This document shows, in pieces, positions 20,818-33,049 of a DNA stretch of 64,000 nucleotides. The number at the start of each line of letters is the position of its first letter. Positions within the stretch are counted from its first letter, which is position 1. The position numbers and the translations under genes are program-made. The stretch spans positions 56,106,874 to 56,170,873 of the forward strand of contig CM072525.1 of assembly GCA_036898135.1 (NCBI GenBank), written 5' to 3'. This DNA is from Oncomelania hupensis (Eukaryota > Mollusca > Gastropoda > Littorinimorpha > Pomatiopsidae). Below the pieces are notes generated by a model. That model did not search any database, was not told the DNA's origin, and saw nothing but the letters and a program-made list of their open reading frames with translations.

Positions 20818-20998
20818 TATTTGAAAAGGATTTTATCTAATGATGACTTTGTTTATTTGTTATTGTTCCATGATGTGAATGTTATAACCTTGAGTTGTAT
20901 TTAATAGTTATTGTTAAAGCCCCAAGGGCAAGATGTAAAAAAGTGCATCCAGCGCTTATTCTTTTACCCTTGCAAAATAAAATTGTTATCTTATCTTA
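20818..20998 (+). mobile_element. LINE 3'-end fragment with (TTATC)n tail
   Basis: The end reads CCTTGCAAAATAAAATTG followed by TTATCTTATC, a LINE-like 3' UTR and simple tail. Only the last codons could be coding. It is sandwiched between two CT tracts. Confidence 0.5.
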
Positions 20999-21002
20999 TC
21001 TC

Positions 21003-21065
<63 letters not shown>
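20999..21065. repeat. (CT)n microsatellite
   Basis: CT run directly joined to the Penelope-like 3' UTR. Confidence 0.95.
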
Positions 21066-21072
<7 letters not shown>

Positions 21073-21815
21073 TCTAATTAATAATACATAATAATAATAA
21101 CAACAACAACAACAACGACAATAATAACAACAACAATAATAATAATAATAATAATAAAAGGCCAGAGAACTCAGACATCGAAAATGCAAGATAAAGCACG
21201 GAATGTCACAAACTAATCACCAACCACCCAAGGAAACAGTGCTGAAAACAGTCAGTCAAATACATTCAGCCCCTCAGGGTAGTTGGTGCGTAGCTTGTAA
21301 CGCCAGAATTTCTCCCTCCGTTTTCTAATGTCAGGATTGTCTATCTTGACTTGTTCAATGACTGTCACTCTCATGGCAGAGAGGCCGGCGTGTCCAGGGG
21401 ACCTGAAGTATTTTGCCACCAGTGTGTCCACGTCTTTGCGGATCGCGCGCGTGTGCCCGTAAAATCTTTTGCGGATAGTCTGTCCAGTCTCGCCTACATA
21501 CTGCTTGCCGTGACACTGTTCACAGTCTATGAGGTAGATGACATTGACAGACGTGCACGACAAGCGGTCTCTGATTTGGAACGACTGGCCAGTGACCACG
21601 CTGTGGAAGGTAGTGGTGTCCTGCATATGACTTGCACACAGCACGCATTTATTGCATGGGTGACAACCGGCGTCTGTCACTGTAGCTGAGGCTGGTGTGG
21701 ATGGCAGAGAAGATGGCATGAGCAAGTTTCTGAGGCTGAAGCAGTTCCGTTCACCAACAATGGGCGGGTCGGGGTTAGCTTTCCTTATTCGGGCGCTGGT
21801 ATGCAGTACCGGTAG
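21066..21815 (-). mobile_element. Penelope-like element, 5'-truncated
   Basis: The segment holds the C-terminal endonuclease part of a Penelope-like frame, its 3' UTR (21250-21160), and an A/C- and AAT-rich tail before the CT tract. The reverse transcriptase is missing. A shorter sister copy lies at 16077-16292. Confidence 0.8.
21252..21812 (-). pseudogene. GIY-YIG endonuclease domain of a Penelope-like element
   Basis: The frame shows a Cys-rich stretch (CHPCNKCVLCASHM) then the nuclease fold: NVIYLIDCEQC (GIY position), KQYVGETGQTIRKRFYGHT (YIG position with the conserved Arg and His) and a helical end (KRREKFWRYKLRT). It stops at 21252. In Penelope-like elements this domain cuts target DNA after an N-terminal RT, which is absent here because the copy starts near 21812. 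The frame is open, and the catalytic residues I can see are kept. Confidence 0.85.
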
Positions 21816-24632
21816 AAACTAATGTTATTTTATTTTTGTTTAATATATAATAAATATAATATAATAAATAATAGCTAGTTTGTCACTATAGAGTTAGTAC
21901 AGATGCGAGGTGGCTGGTGCAAAGCAAATGATGATGCTATTAGATACGCTTTTCGGGTGTGGTGTGAAGTGGCTGTAGCAGGGTGAGGGTTCCTACTTAT
22001 TTTGTTCATTTGTATGAGCTAAACAGGCTTTATTTATATTTCACAATTTGTCTCAAGGGGTAAACAAAATGTGCCAGTCAGAACATTTTATTTTTAGTCA
22101 TTTTTATGCACTGTGTATTTGTGTGTGTTGGTGTATGTGTGTGTTAGTATAGTGTACTTTGCTTGCTAAATTTTACGTTTTGTATTATTCTCAGTTATTA
22201 GTTTATGATAATTGTCATGCATCTTATATTTGATTGTCACATGTAAAGCCGCAAGTATTGCCCCAGTTAGTGAATGCATCGTTGCCAACTCAGTGTAAAA
22301 CTTTTATGTTTTCACGTTGATTAAAATGACGAGGACGTCATTTTGTTGGCAGGAGCGAATGTGGTAGTCATGTTTATGAGTTGTGTGTATGTGTGTGTTG
22401 GTGTGTATACTTTTGTCAATACATGCATGTCGTTTTTAAAATGTGTGTGAAGTTTGTACAATAATAAATGTTATGGGCATTGAAATGTTGCTTCATTGTT
22501 TTCTTTTGGTAACCATCCCCTCAAGTTGAAATTAAGAAAACCGCTGCTTAGAGCTATAACTGCAAAGCAGTTGATGTGTGCTTTGAACATTCGTACACAT
22601 CGCTTGCATGCTGTAGTCACTGTCATGAATTGGCTAGTTTAACTCTGCTCATTGACTATTCAGCCTTGTGCAGTAATTGTAACAGTAGAGAGTTAGTATA
22701 GTACACAGCAGCAAGTAAATTACACAGCAAGCCACACACCGCGAGCCCGACCCACGCTCCGCAGTGACTCAGCACTTGAGCTTTGAATCGGACCAGTTTA
22801 ACCAATCAGCAGCAGGCTAAGTGGGTAGAGCAGTTTTGACTGTGTCAAAACCTAGCACAGCTTGGTCAGTCGTGTGTGAGACGAGGAAGAAGTAACATCT
22901 CCTTAGCTAGCAGAGAACTATCTTCACTCATAGACCAGGAAGCAGGACTTAGAATCTCAGAATTCTATTAAGTCACAACGGGCCTGAACTTGTCAAACAG
23001 GTAAATGAACACCCTTCTGTTTCATCGTGATATATTTATATTATTGTTGAAATTATGTTTGTGGAATTTGCTATGCATAAATGGGAATTATTACTCCGAA
23101 TTTGCCGTACCACGTGGAAGAGCCGAGCACGTGGTGAAACACGACCGGTTGCGCCGCCATGTTGTATCCCGTACGGAACCACTGTTGTTTAACTTATATG
23201 TATGTTTGCAGACCAGTGGCTGTACCACTGAATGTTTATATTATTATTAATTCTGTATGTGTATAGTTAGACACGATTGATATTTATGTATGTATAGGAA
23301 TTTAGAGTGAGATTCCAGTGGAGCCCGGAAGTAGCAGAATGTTCGTCGCTTATGTATAGAGATGTGGAGCTATCACTGAGGGCTACTTTGGCTTTCAGTG
23401 AGACGCTCTGCACAAACCGATTATTCAGGGTTGTGCAGAATTTCGTCTCTTATATTACAGACGAGCAGGCGAGCTATCCCGAGCTATCCCGAGCTATCCT
23501 GTGCACCCCACTCTACAGAAACGACTAGTTGGTTGAGGAGACTCTGCCGCACAAGTCAAAAAGAGCTACCTTGAAAAACACCCTGTCAGACCCCACAGCG
23601 TGGCAAGGGAACCCAACTACACAACGACAAAGGTGTACCAGAAGCTACCTCACAGAAGGACTTCGACCGCACCATCAGAAAGTTAAGTGTAATCTCCGAA
23701 AGTGCACTTAAACTGATCATAACAGGACCACAGTAGTCCAACTCTTCAGAAACTGTAAAACGGACCACAGTAGTCCAAATCTCCATGAAATATTATCGCA
23801 AGTGCCCGAGGAAGATATAACAGCTGCCTAGACTATCAGCGATCGAACTATTAGCAGTGACTGAGACATTTTAAGTTAGATTAGTACTTAGAGAATCTTG
23901 TATAGAGTAGAAGAAATAAATGTGTGATTTTAACTGTTATCAAGTGGCTGGACTACATATGATTCATAGCCGTGTGAAAGCTAGTGTGACAGTACTCTTT
24001 TACCATTTTTCTATCTATTTCTGTACCCCAACCTTAACACAGAACGAGCTAAACAAATAAATTTATTAAAGTAATTCATAGGGTGACTTACTAGCAGTTC
24101 CCACCGAATAAACGTGAGGGTCCATAATTCCATTGTGCAGAGCCCATAAACCCCACGTGACAGTCACAGATGTCATATTATGCTAGACATATACATAGGT
24201 CGATACACCCTACACTCATTAACAACAACAAAATAATGTGATAACTATAAATTTTACACGGGCTCCACACGACACGGTTGTTTTGTTTGCCGTCTCCAAA
24301 TAACTAAGCTGCCAGGCAAAATACTATCTGCACAGGCGACTTGACAGTTTGTCATTATTTTCCTTCCAATTCAAATGAATGAAACAGATCTGCACTGCAA
24401 AATCATAGTTCGCGCGTGTGTGAGTGCTCGTGAGTGAGTACTGTGAGTATGTGTGTGTGGGTGCCTGCGTGTGTGTGTGTTTAGTTTGAGAGTCATTAGT
24501 TTTTGTTTATAAGCTTACTGTTAATAGTTCATGAGGTTTCTTCGTTCTGTTTTATAGTTAAAGCTGTTCTTATTCAACTAAGCGCCTAGAGCTAGGTCTA
24601 GATTAGATTAGGCGCATAAATAATAATTTAAA
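21816..24632. other. Mostly unassigned; possible non-coding transcript
   Basis: No protein family is recognised. Exon-like signals exist: CAAACAG|GTAAATG near 23000, TATGTTTGCAG|ACCAGTGG near 23210 and an AATAAA near 23916. Frames between them are short and unlike known proteins. A triple CGAGCTATCC repeat lies near 23471-23499, and GGACCACAGTAGTCC occurs twice (near 23725 and 23762). (GT)-rich sequence is at about 24415-24480. Confidence 0.3.
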
Positions 24633-24634
24633 TA

Positions 24635-24720
<86 letters not shown>
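24633..24720. repeat. (AAT)n microsatellite
   Basis: AAT repeat directly abutting the 5' end of the RTE-type LINE copy. Confidence 0.95.
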
Positions 24721-24722
<2 letters not shown>

Positions 24723-26951
24723 CAGTTTGTGCACTGTCACTGCCTGAATCCGAAGACACCTCCTCTAAAGCTATCGCCTTCACAATGCGCTTCGAAAAGT
24801 GCACTAGACTGCAGTTCGACCTGGACAAACTGCAAGACCCGGAGGTGGCAGAATTATTTCAGGCCACAATTGGAGGGAAATTCGTAACACTGCTCATTTT
24901 GGGGGCTGGTGAAGTAGATGTCAACACCATGACCACCACCTTCAACTCAGCTGTGACAGATGCCGCCACTGAGATCCTTGGCAAGCACCGACCAAGGAAG
25001 AAGCCGTGGATCACACCTGAACTTTTGGATCTGTGTGATAAACGAAGAGATAAAAAAAGAACAAAAAAAGAAAAAGAACACCTCACAGAAAGCTTATGTC
25101 TACCGAAAAATCAACAATGACATCCGAAAAGGCATGCACACAGCAAAGGAGAACTGGATAGAAGATCAATGCCAGGAAATAGAGAACAGTCTGAACAAGA
25201 ACAACAGCAAGAAGGCCTACCAGACTGTGAAGCGGCTGACAAGTGTTAAACAGCCCAAAGTCTCCATGATCCAAAGTAAGTCTGGCATATGCCTTTCAGA
25301 AGAACAATAAGTCTTGGACAGATGGACAGAGTACTGCTCTGACCTTTACAACCATACACCAAATGGAGACCCATCAGTTCTAACATGTCCCGAGAAGAAG
25401 AAATCCTCCCAATTCTCCTAGAAGAAGTTGAGGCAGCAGTGGAATCGCTCAAGAAAGGGAAGTCAGCGGGGGTGAACAACATACCCGCGGAACTGCTTCA
25501 AGCAGGAGGAGAAGCGATGATTGATGCCCTCACCATTATCTGTAACAAGATCTGGCAGAGTGGGGAGTGGCCTACACCATGGACCCAGTCGCTTGTCATC
25601 ACTCTTCCCAAAAAAGGTAACCTTCATGAGTGTGAAAATTTCCGCAATATCAGCCTCATCAGCCATCCCAGCACGGTCCTACTGAAAATAATACTCGAAC
25701 AGGTTGAAACCCCAAGCTGAACAAATCATAGCTGAAGAACAAGCAGGATTCAGGGCAGGGCGAAGTACCACTGAACAGATTTTCAACCTCAGAATAATCT
25801 GCGAGAAATACCTACAGCACCAACAACATCTATATCATGTGTTCATACACTTCAAGCAGGCGTTTGACCGAGTTTGGCATGCAGCTCTATGGGCAACAAT
25901 GAAAGTGTACAACATCAGCCCTAAAATTATTGAAGTCATCAAAAGCCTGCATGACAACGCTACCAGTGCAGTCCTCCATAACAGCGCCATCGGGAACTGG
26001 TTCAGAACAACTATCGGTGTGCGTCAAGGATGCCTACTCTTTCCAACACTCTTTAACATCTTCCTAGAGCGCATCATGTCAGATGCCTTTGCAGATCACG
26101 AAGGCACAGTCAGCATAGGGGGTAGAGCAATCTCCAATCTTCGTTTTGCGGATGACATTGATGGATTGGCTGGAGAGGAACAAGAACTTGAACAGCTGGT
26201 ACAGAGGCTTGACACCACCTCCAGAGCTTATGGAATGGAAATAAGTGCAGAGAAGACCAAAATGATGACCAACAGCACCAATAGCATCGACAATGGACAT
26301 CAAAGTCCAAGGCCAATCCCTCAACACAGTGCATAGCTTCAAATATTTAGGAGCCATTGTATCAGATAATGGGTCCCGACAGGAAGTCCTCCAGGATCGC
26401 ACAAACAACTGCTGCCCTGACAAAGTTGAAGCCCATTTGAAAAGACAGGACCATCAGTCCACATTCCAAAGTAAGACTGCTGCGCTCCCTTGTCATCTCC
26501 ATCTTCCTATATGCTTGCGAAGCATGGACCCTCACAGCAGATCTACAACGAAGAATACAAAGCATGGAGATGAGGTGCTACAGAAGACTTCTGGGCATTT
26601 CCTATACCCAACACATCACCAACGACGAAGTCTGACAGACCATCACACAAGCCATTGGACAACACGATGACCTGCTCACAGTGGTGAAGAAACGGAAACT
26701 CCGATGGTATGGCCACGTCACCAGATCATCAGGCCTTGCAAAGACCATTCTGCAAGGCACAGTGCAAGGAGGTAGAAGAAGAGGGAGACCGAAAAAGAGG
26801 TGGGAGGACAGCATTCGAGAATGGACTGGTTTGACACTGAGCGAAGCCATCAGGGCTGTTGAGGACAGAGAAAGATGGAGTATGCTGGTTAAACGATCAT
26901 CTGTGGTGCCCCTACGACCTCCGAGTTACGGGACAGGATAGGATAGGATAG
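24721..26951 (+). mobile_element. RTE-type LINE, 5'-truncated, frames broken
   Basis: The copy starts in the endonuclease-RT linker (LQDPEVAELFQATIGG, RKKPWITPELLDLCDK). It carries the RT in several shifted frames: SLKKGKSAGVNNIPAELLQA, VITLPKKGNL, AEEQAGFRAGRSTTEQIFNL, the palm motif HFKQAFDRVWHAALW, IGVRQGCLLFPTLFNIFLER and LRFADDIDGLAG (catalytic box). The C-terminus has KRKLRWYGHVTRSSGLAKT and WEDSIREWTGLTL. It ends in a (GGATA)n tail at 26935-26951. Frameshifts and stops occur near 25100, 25308, 25715 and 26290. RTE assignment rests on the FADDID box and on the endonuclease of the 55104-58660 copy. Confidence 0.85.
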
Positions 26952-26954
26952 GAC

Positions 26955-27302
26955 ATCGCTGTCAAGTCCTTTTTTTTTCAATAACGGTGTCACAACTGCC
27001 TGTTTAAACTGCTGTGGGACATTACCTGTAGTAAGAGAAGCATTTACAATAGCAGAAATCAAAGGCACAAGATCAGCAAGGTTATGTTTCACAAGAGGGG
27101 TTGGCAATGGGTCAAGCATACAAGACTTTGTAGGAGACTGCACAACCAAGGCATGAATGTCACTCTCCGACACAGTCTGAAAGGATGACAACGCAGGTCC
27201 CTCGTACACTTCAAAAGATGGAGCGTCACATGGGCGCGCATCAAGTTTGCCTCGAATACCGCGAATCTTGTCTGTGAAGAAGTTGCAAAAAGCTTGTGTA
27301 AT
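26955..27302 (-). mobile_element. CR1-type LINE RT fragment (part of a chimera)
   Basis: The minus frame reads TQAFCNFFTDKIRGIRGKLD, then SPTKSCMLDPLPTPLVKHNL, ADLVPLISAIVNASLTTGNV and AVVTPLLKKKGLDSD, a classic CR1-group RT N-terminal region. It is joined in frame to an L2-like fragment on its 5' side near 27302 and cut off by the RTE tail on its 3' side. Confidence 0.75.
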
Positions 27303-27720
27303 TGATGTTTTCCATGAGCGAGGCATTGTGTGAAGATTCAGCAGCATTTGAAAAATTACATGGAAAATGTGACCAAGCTTATTTGCACAACTTCTTAGTA
27401 GTCTTCCTGTAATGTGATCAGGCCCTGGTGCTTTATTTGCTTTTTATCTTTTAAAACATGTTACTACTTGTTCTTCACTCAAGTCAAGATGTTCCGGTGC
27501 TAAGGATTCACAGAGAATCATAATCTTGCCTAGTATCCCTAACATCAAAGCATGCATAGATCGAAGTGGTTCAAGTCATTGATTTCTTCAGCTGAGTGCA
27601 AGCGACACCGGTTGGACTGCCCAGATGATTTTCCCATCATTGTTTTCAAACCCTCCCATGCTTCTTTTACATTCCCTGTTGTAAATTGCTCTTTGCTCTT
27701 CTACTTTATATATGTCTAGC
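27303..27720 (-). mobile_element. L2-like LINE linker/RT fragment (part of a chimera)
   Basis: Minus-strand frames show NVKEAWEGLKTMMGKSSG and EEINDLNHFD, then NKAPGPDHITGRLLRSCANK and QMLLNLHTMPRSWKTSI. This is the order of an L2-group LINE just before the RT palm. The frame runs on without a break into the CR1-type piece. Confidence 0.65.
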
Positions 27721-28038
27721 TAGTTTTGCCTGTTTGTTAAACTCTTTGGTTTTTTTCTCTATAGAGTAACATATTTCCCGACAGTAAAGCAACTAGATAG
27801 ATCATAGTATCTACCAAGACAGCGCAAGAGCAACAATATGCCACATATTTCTGGCGTCTTGCCAAAACCTAATGTAGTTAATCAAATCATTTATTATGAC
27901 CAACATTTTCTTTGCAGTTATTTTAATTATGTTGCCGGCAGGATTTTTTATGAGTTAGGTAGTGTGTTTGCCAGTATGTTTGAGGTTATTTCCCTTTGTT
28001 CTTCTAATCTATTTTGTTTGGGTTGCATTAGTGTTAAT

Positions 28039-28127
<89 letters not shown>

Positions 28128-28442
28128 AGATGATGATGAGGAAGAGGGAAGTAAGAAGTGTATAACTAAGATAATGTTTGAGTTAACTTGGTTATTTCCC
28201 TTAGTTGTATTTTTATCTTATAAAGTTATATAGGCTAATCATAGTGTGATTATTGCTCTTATTGTTGACAAGTTGTATAAACCGGTTTTTATTGCTGCAA
28301 GGAATTGGAATATTTTGTGATTCGTTTTTAAAATAGGGTATACCTTCTGTAACCAGATATTTTTCCTCACTTTGCCTAAGCTTGTTCTACAAATAGGGTG
28401 AGCCATAAATTTAAACTATTTGCATCTATATGAATAACAAAG

Positions 28443-28498
<56 letters not shown>

Positions 28499-29106
28499 GA
28501 TTAATGTTGTATTGTAAAATATAATTGCCTTTTTTGTTATTGGGACAATAATTACATCTTTTCATTGTCCTTGGATTTTCTTGAGTATGACATCACGAAG
28601 CTGTTTCTTTTGGTCACCAACAAGCGATGACAATTTGTGAATTTCAGCGTTGGCAGATTGTATAGAATTCTTTAGTTGTTCAGTTTCTTCTTTCAGGGTT
28701 GCAAAAGAATATGAAAGAGATACTTTAACTTCATTTTTAACTTGAGTTTTCATAGTATCCATATCAAACAGCAGACTTTTTTTTACGCACCGTTGACTGC
28801 AGTTTGAAACAGCTCATTGTGAACAACCTGAGAGACAAGTAGGTGCATTTCATTCTTTTTCAACACTTGTCTGGATGGGGACTCGAGCCTTATTTTACAT
28901 AATACATTGATAATTAATCAAATTCACCCTTTAACTGCTTCTTTTAATATGGGTTGAGCTAAATTAGGCTCCTGTTTCCTAGTTTAGAGTCCTGCTCGCT
29001 TATTTTTGCCCTGTTCGTTCCCCTTTTTGCTCTTTTCGCCGTCCTTTTAACTCTTTTCGTAACAAGGGGGTGGTAAGTGATAATAATCTGTCAGCTCAAC
29101 AAGTGA
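27721..29106. other. Unassigned sequence with simple repeats
   Basis: (GA)n at 28040-28123 and (ATT)n at 28441-28498. Apart from one short coiled-coil frame (28562-28762, minus) nothing is recognised. Confidence 0.6.
28562..28762 (-). CDS. Short coiled-coil frame, possibly an ORF1 or exon remnant
   Basis: 66 codons starting MDTMKTQVKNEVKVSLSYSF and continuing with heptad-like spacing (LKEETEQLKNSIQSANAEI, HKLSSLVGDQKKQLRDVI). It looks like a coiled coil, as in LINE ORF1 proteins or many structural proteins. No start context, splice signal or neighbouring domain supports a specific identity, so it could equally be a decayed repeat. Confidence 0.2.
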   Translation of the reverse strand: MDTMKTQVKNEVKVSLSYSFATLKEETEQLKNSIQSANAEIHKLSSLVGDQKKQLRDVILKKIQGQ

Positions 29107-29880
29107 AGCCCTAGCTTAACTGGCCGAGACAAACCCGAACCTTGTCTCGGCGAGACACCCGAGACAGTCTCGGCGAGACACCCGAACCATCCTTGCCCTT
29201 AACTAGGCTCGGCGAGCAATCCGAGACGGGATCGGCGAGAACATTGAGACGTGTCTCGCCGTGTCGCGGGCCGGCCTTTTGTCTTGCCGTTCGTGCGCAG
29301 CAAACCTGCCCGAGACACTATTTTGATTTGCTGAAAAATCTATCAATGTCAATGACAACTGATCTAAAGAAATACTACAACACTTAAAAGAAGTAGGTGC
29401 ACCAAATCCAAACTTAATTTAGACTAGAGAACAGTGAAAAAACTGAATCAGTAAAAATTATAAATCATTGAATAGCCATTGACCTGTTCAGCCAACTCTT
29501 GCACCAGTGCATGAAATGCACCTTGCTGGTGCCTTTGCAACTCATAGGGCATTATTGCCTTTTGCTTTCTTTCTCTTTCTGCTGCCCCTTCGTTCTCGCT
29601 TATGACATACAGCGCTAGAACAACGCCAAAATCTTCTGCAGTTTTCAAGTCACGATCGAAGGCCGCCATTGTTGCTAACGTAACTTTGTCACGGTATGTC
29701 AGTTTCGACGCAGCTAAAAATAGACCCAGTTCAGAAACGAAAGAGCTCGCCGTGACGCCCGATCTCCTGTCTCGTCTCGGCTGGTCTCGGGAAGACCCAA
29801 TTAAGAATAAAACCGCAATTTTGACCTTTGGTTCGCCGAGACAAGGTTCGGTTTGTCTCGCCCAGTTAAGCTAGGGCTTA
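29107..29880. mobile_element. DNA transposon or MITE with ~50 bp terminal inverted repeats
   Basis: The left end AAGCCCTAGCTTAACTGG, followed by CGAGACAAACCCGAACC and TTGTCTCGGCGAGA, is mirrored at the right end (rc of GGTTCGGTTTGTCTCGCCCAGTTAAGCTAGGGCTT). Subterminal GTCTCGGCGAGAC repeats are abundant on the left. An interior minus-strand frame (29448-29669) begins MAAFDRDLKTAEDFGVVLAL and might be a transposase N-terminal remnant. TTA follows the right end and TGA precedes the left, so a mutated 3 bp duplication (Harbinger style) is possible but unproven. Confidence 0.75.
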
Positions 29881-30178
29881 AGGAAAGGTATTTTGAAGGG
29901 TTGTGCTTTACACAATGGACAACTTGACAGCAGTCATCATACAGGACACGTCTGCTACATTAGGATTATCTCCCTTCCAAATGTGGCTCAATAGTAGTCG
30001 ACTTAGCTGAAGTTGTTCCTCCTCCCTCCCTTACCCCACCCCTCTCTCTCTCACACTGGTGCTCACTACAATAGTAATGAACTTTTAACGGGATCATTTC
30101 CCCATCCAAATGTCGTTCAATACTGGTCGCCTTTGTTGCAATTTCGCCCCTTGGCTTGGCCCTCTTTCCCACCCCCCA

Positions 30179-30276
30179 CAGTGACGCTTGCTACATGGTA
30201 AATATTGGACTAAAAGAGCTTTGGGAACAGTGACACTTGCTACATGGTAAATAGTGGACTAAAAGAGCTTTGGGAA
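30179..30276. repeat. Tandem duplication of ~49 bp
   Basis: The unit beginning CAGTGACGCTTGCTACATGG and ending GAGCTTTGGGAA occurs twice in succession with few differences. Confidence 0.85.
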
Positions 30277-30599
30277 CAAAACTAAACACAAAAAAAAAAG
30301 CTAACCAAAACAAGTGTATAAGGCAAACATTAAAATGGTTCCTCTTCATTGCTAAAAGATTTCCTGCACGCTTCACAACGTTGCTCGGGAAGAAAAATGT
30401 ATAAAGTTAAATTTATAAAAATGATTTGCTAACGTTCCTATTAATAAAATGCATCAAAATCCTACTCTTTGCTTTACAAATGTAAAAATGCTTCAAGGTC
30501 GTAAAATGTCTGAGGTAGAGGATATTGCTTTGAAGCGAATTTTGATCAATTTGCACTATAATCACGCCGTCAAATAAAAGATATCCGAACAAGCGACCC

Positions 30600-30797
30600 C
30601 TATTCCTTCAGATGAGACTATAAACCTAGGTTGAGTGTGTGCTTGCTCGCATTCCATCGCACAGACTTTAAAGATCCTGACGCTCATGTCCTAGACAGGT
30701 GAGCGCCAGTTACATTAATACACCCAGCACGTCCTAGATCCCTTTTCCTCAGTCCCCAGTCACCCAGGAAAGTGCTCATTTGCCTGGAGCCACTGGA
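30600..30797 (+). mobile_element. Partial SINE (same family as 63139-63600)
   Basis: It contains ACTTTAAAGATCCTGACGCTC and ATGTCCTAGACAGGTGAG, which are the reverse complement of the shared SINE body at 33050-33375 and 63139-63600. The 3' part grades into the 33 bp tandem array. Confidence 0.7.
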
Positions 30798-31085
30798 GTT
30801 ACATCCTGTATCAACCATAGCAGCGAAGCGTTAGATCCTGTATGGACCATGCAGTGTCTTGAGTTAGATCCTGTATGGACCAAGCAGTGTCTTGAGTTAG
30901 ATCCTGTATGGACCATGAAGTGTCTTGAGTTAGATCCTGTATGGACCATGCAGTGTCTTGAGTTAGATCCTGTATGGACCATGCAGTGTCTTGAGTTAGA
31001 TCCTGTATGGACCATGCAGTGTCTTGAGTTAGATCCTGTATGGACCATGCAGTGTCTTGAGTTAGATCCTGTATGGACCAGACGG
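30798..31085. repeat. 33 bp minisatellite
   Basis: Seven full units and one partial unit of TTAGATCCTGTATGGACC-ATGCAGTGTCTTGAG (33 bp) run from 30831 to about 31080, with a decayed unit at 30798. Because 33 is a multiple of three, several frames stay open and give 11-residue repeats. None has other support as coding. Confidence 0.95.
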
Positions 31086-33049
31086 ACGGACATTTTTTTT
31101 CTGATATCATTTTTGGACTATTCAGAAGTCCTCTCGCACAGATTTGCAAAAATCTGGATTTTTTTGGGGGGAGGGGGGTGGAGGGGGGGTGGGGGGTGGA
31201 GGGCTGGAGGTTTGTACCAAAGAGCTTATTACGGATAGAGGGGGAACTTCCATTATGTCATATACAAAAATGCGAGACGCTCTCACGGATTATTTCCCTT
31301 TGCTCGGGCTGGCTATATTTCATCATCTGCTATATGAATGATCTGTGCGTGGTAACTTATTGAGCCTATGCCATTGCAAAAGAACATTTTTATGGCAACG
31401 TTTGCACAACCAAACTTGTAACCATCATTATTATTAACATTCCGCTACTGCTGTTTTTTTTTAAATGTTTACTTATTGACATGTATTAGGTGCTTTTATG
31501 CTGCTTATGTGTGTATGTCATAGGTTCGTTTTCTGCCCTGGAATTTAATATTTTTTAATCGACAGATATTTTAAAATTAAAATATGCATGACAGACTGTT
31601 TCATTTATCAGAAACTGTAAATCCGTAATCGTGAGAGAGAGAGAGAGAGAGAGAGAGTGAGGGGGGGGAGCTGGGGGAAGAGAGAGCTCTGTCATTCAAT
31701 CAATTAATCACAATACAGCACAATAACAAAATGTTTCACTAATAGTGTGAATTTAATTTATATCAGGTGTCCCCCTACCCCCCAACCCTCTCACCTCCCA
31801 CATCACTGGCTTAATAATATCAGTCACTTCATGGAAAATAATTAATTAATCAGACAGAACAATAATATATAGAACCTAGACTACAACATTCCACGCAATA
31901 TATAGATCTAATGCGCAGAAATTCACAGATCAGAACAAGGACTGAGTTTCTACATTACATTTTTTTTCCCGTTTACACTCAAACGAAAAGGGATTACAAC
32001 ATATCAAGGACCATTTTTGTGCCTAGGTAAGGGGTTATCTTGCACATTATTTGATCACGAGGAGAAAACAGACTTAGTCTAATTTAACTTGTTAACATAA
32101 GCAGTTTGACGAAGCCAAACTGCCAATCTGACATCTACTTTTGAAATATAAGCACAAATATTAGTCAAACAACCTAGCAATAACGTAAATAGTGAGCGAC
32201 CTGTTGAACGTAAACTGTCAGCAAGCAAACTGTTTTGGATTTAGCACATAGGTATAACATGAATCATTCAAGCCGCTCTCCGATTGTTTTAACACTAACA
32301 ACACTGCAGCGGTCTTAGTTTAGGCCTACATAAACACAAAAAAATAAAGTTTTTCAATTGCAATTTACCTTTCTTTGATATCACGCCATCTAGCGGTCTG
32401 CGGTACTGAAAGTTCTACACTCCTTTATTTTATTTATTAGGCCCTTTGTTCCACGCGGAATTCAAGGAATTAAGTAAGTAGTAGTAGTATACAGTGCCAT
32501 TCAGCCACTAATTCCTACCGCAGTTATAAATTACTGCTTCTATTTCATAAACTCATTATGTTTTAACAAACCACAAAGAGCCAAAGCATGTGGGCCCACT
32601 ATTCTCCAAAGCTTCCACTGTAATAAGGATAAAATGATAAGGCTTCCTGCGTAGCCAATGAAAACCCCACACAATAGTTAGCTTGGGATGGATAATGGAT
32701 TGGGAAGAGCCGTGTGATATAACTGTCCACGAATCGTGATATTTAATCGATTTTCAACGATTCATTCAAGATTCACACAGCTTTGTGTTTCTTTTTGCGA
32801 AGGTTTATTACGGACTAGTGAGAAATTTTGCGGGCAAGTGAACTTTTCCTGGGTCACTAGCTTGATGGGCAAGTGGACATTTGTGGTTTTCATCATCCCT
32901 GTATTTTGGATAATGAGACACCAGTCAAAGCAGGTGTAAACTGCCAGTCAAAGCAGATGTGAAGCCAGGTTTCACTGTTTAGTCTCAAGAGGATACAAAA
33001 TAAAAATGAATGAGAGTAGACCTTGATGTGACACTTGTACTATGTAGAT
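31086..33049. other. No gene seen
   Basis: A G-rich stretch lies at about 31163-31204 and a short (GA)n at 31632-31660. The rest is A/T-rich sequence without recognised repeats or convincing frames. Confidence 0.6.

Noticed and set aside
23983..24300. Solo LTR starting TGTGACAG
   Set aside because: No matching end, no target-site duplication and no second copy in the window.
24638..24828. Poly-Ile frames at the LINE 5' end
   Set aside because: They read through the (AAT)n tract and only partly overlap LINE coding sequence.
30776..31238. CRISPR-like regular repeat and long open frames
   Set aside because: The 33 bp units are contiguous with no spacers. The genome is eukaryotic, and the open frames follow from a unit length divisible by three.
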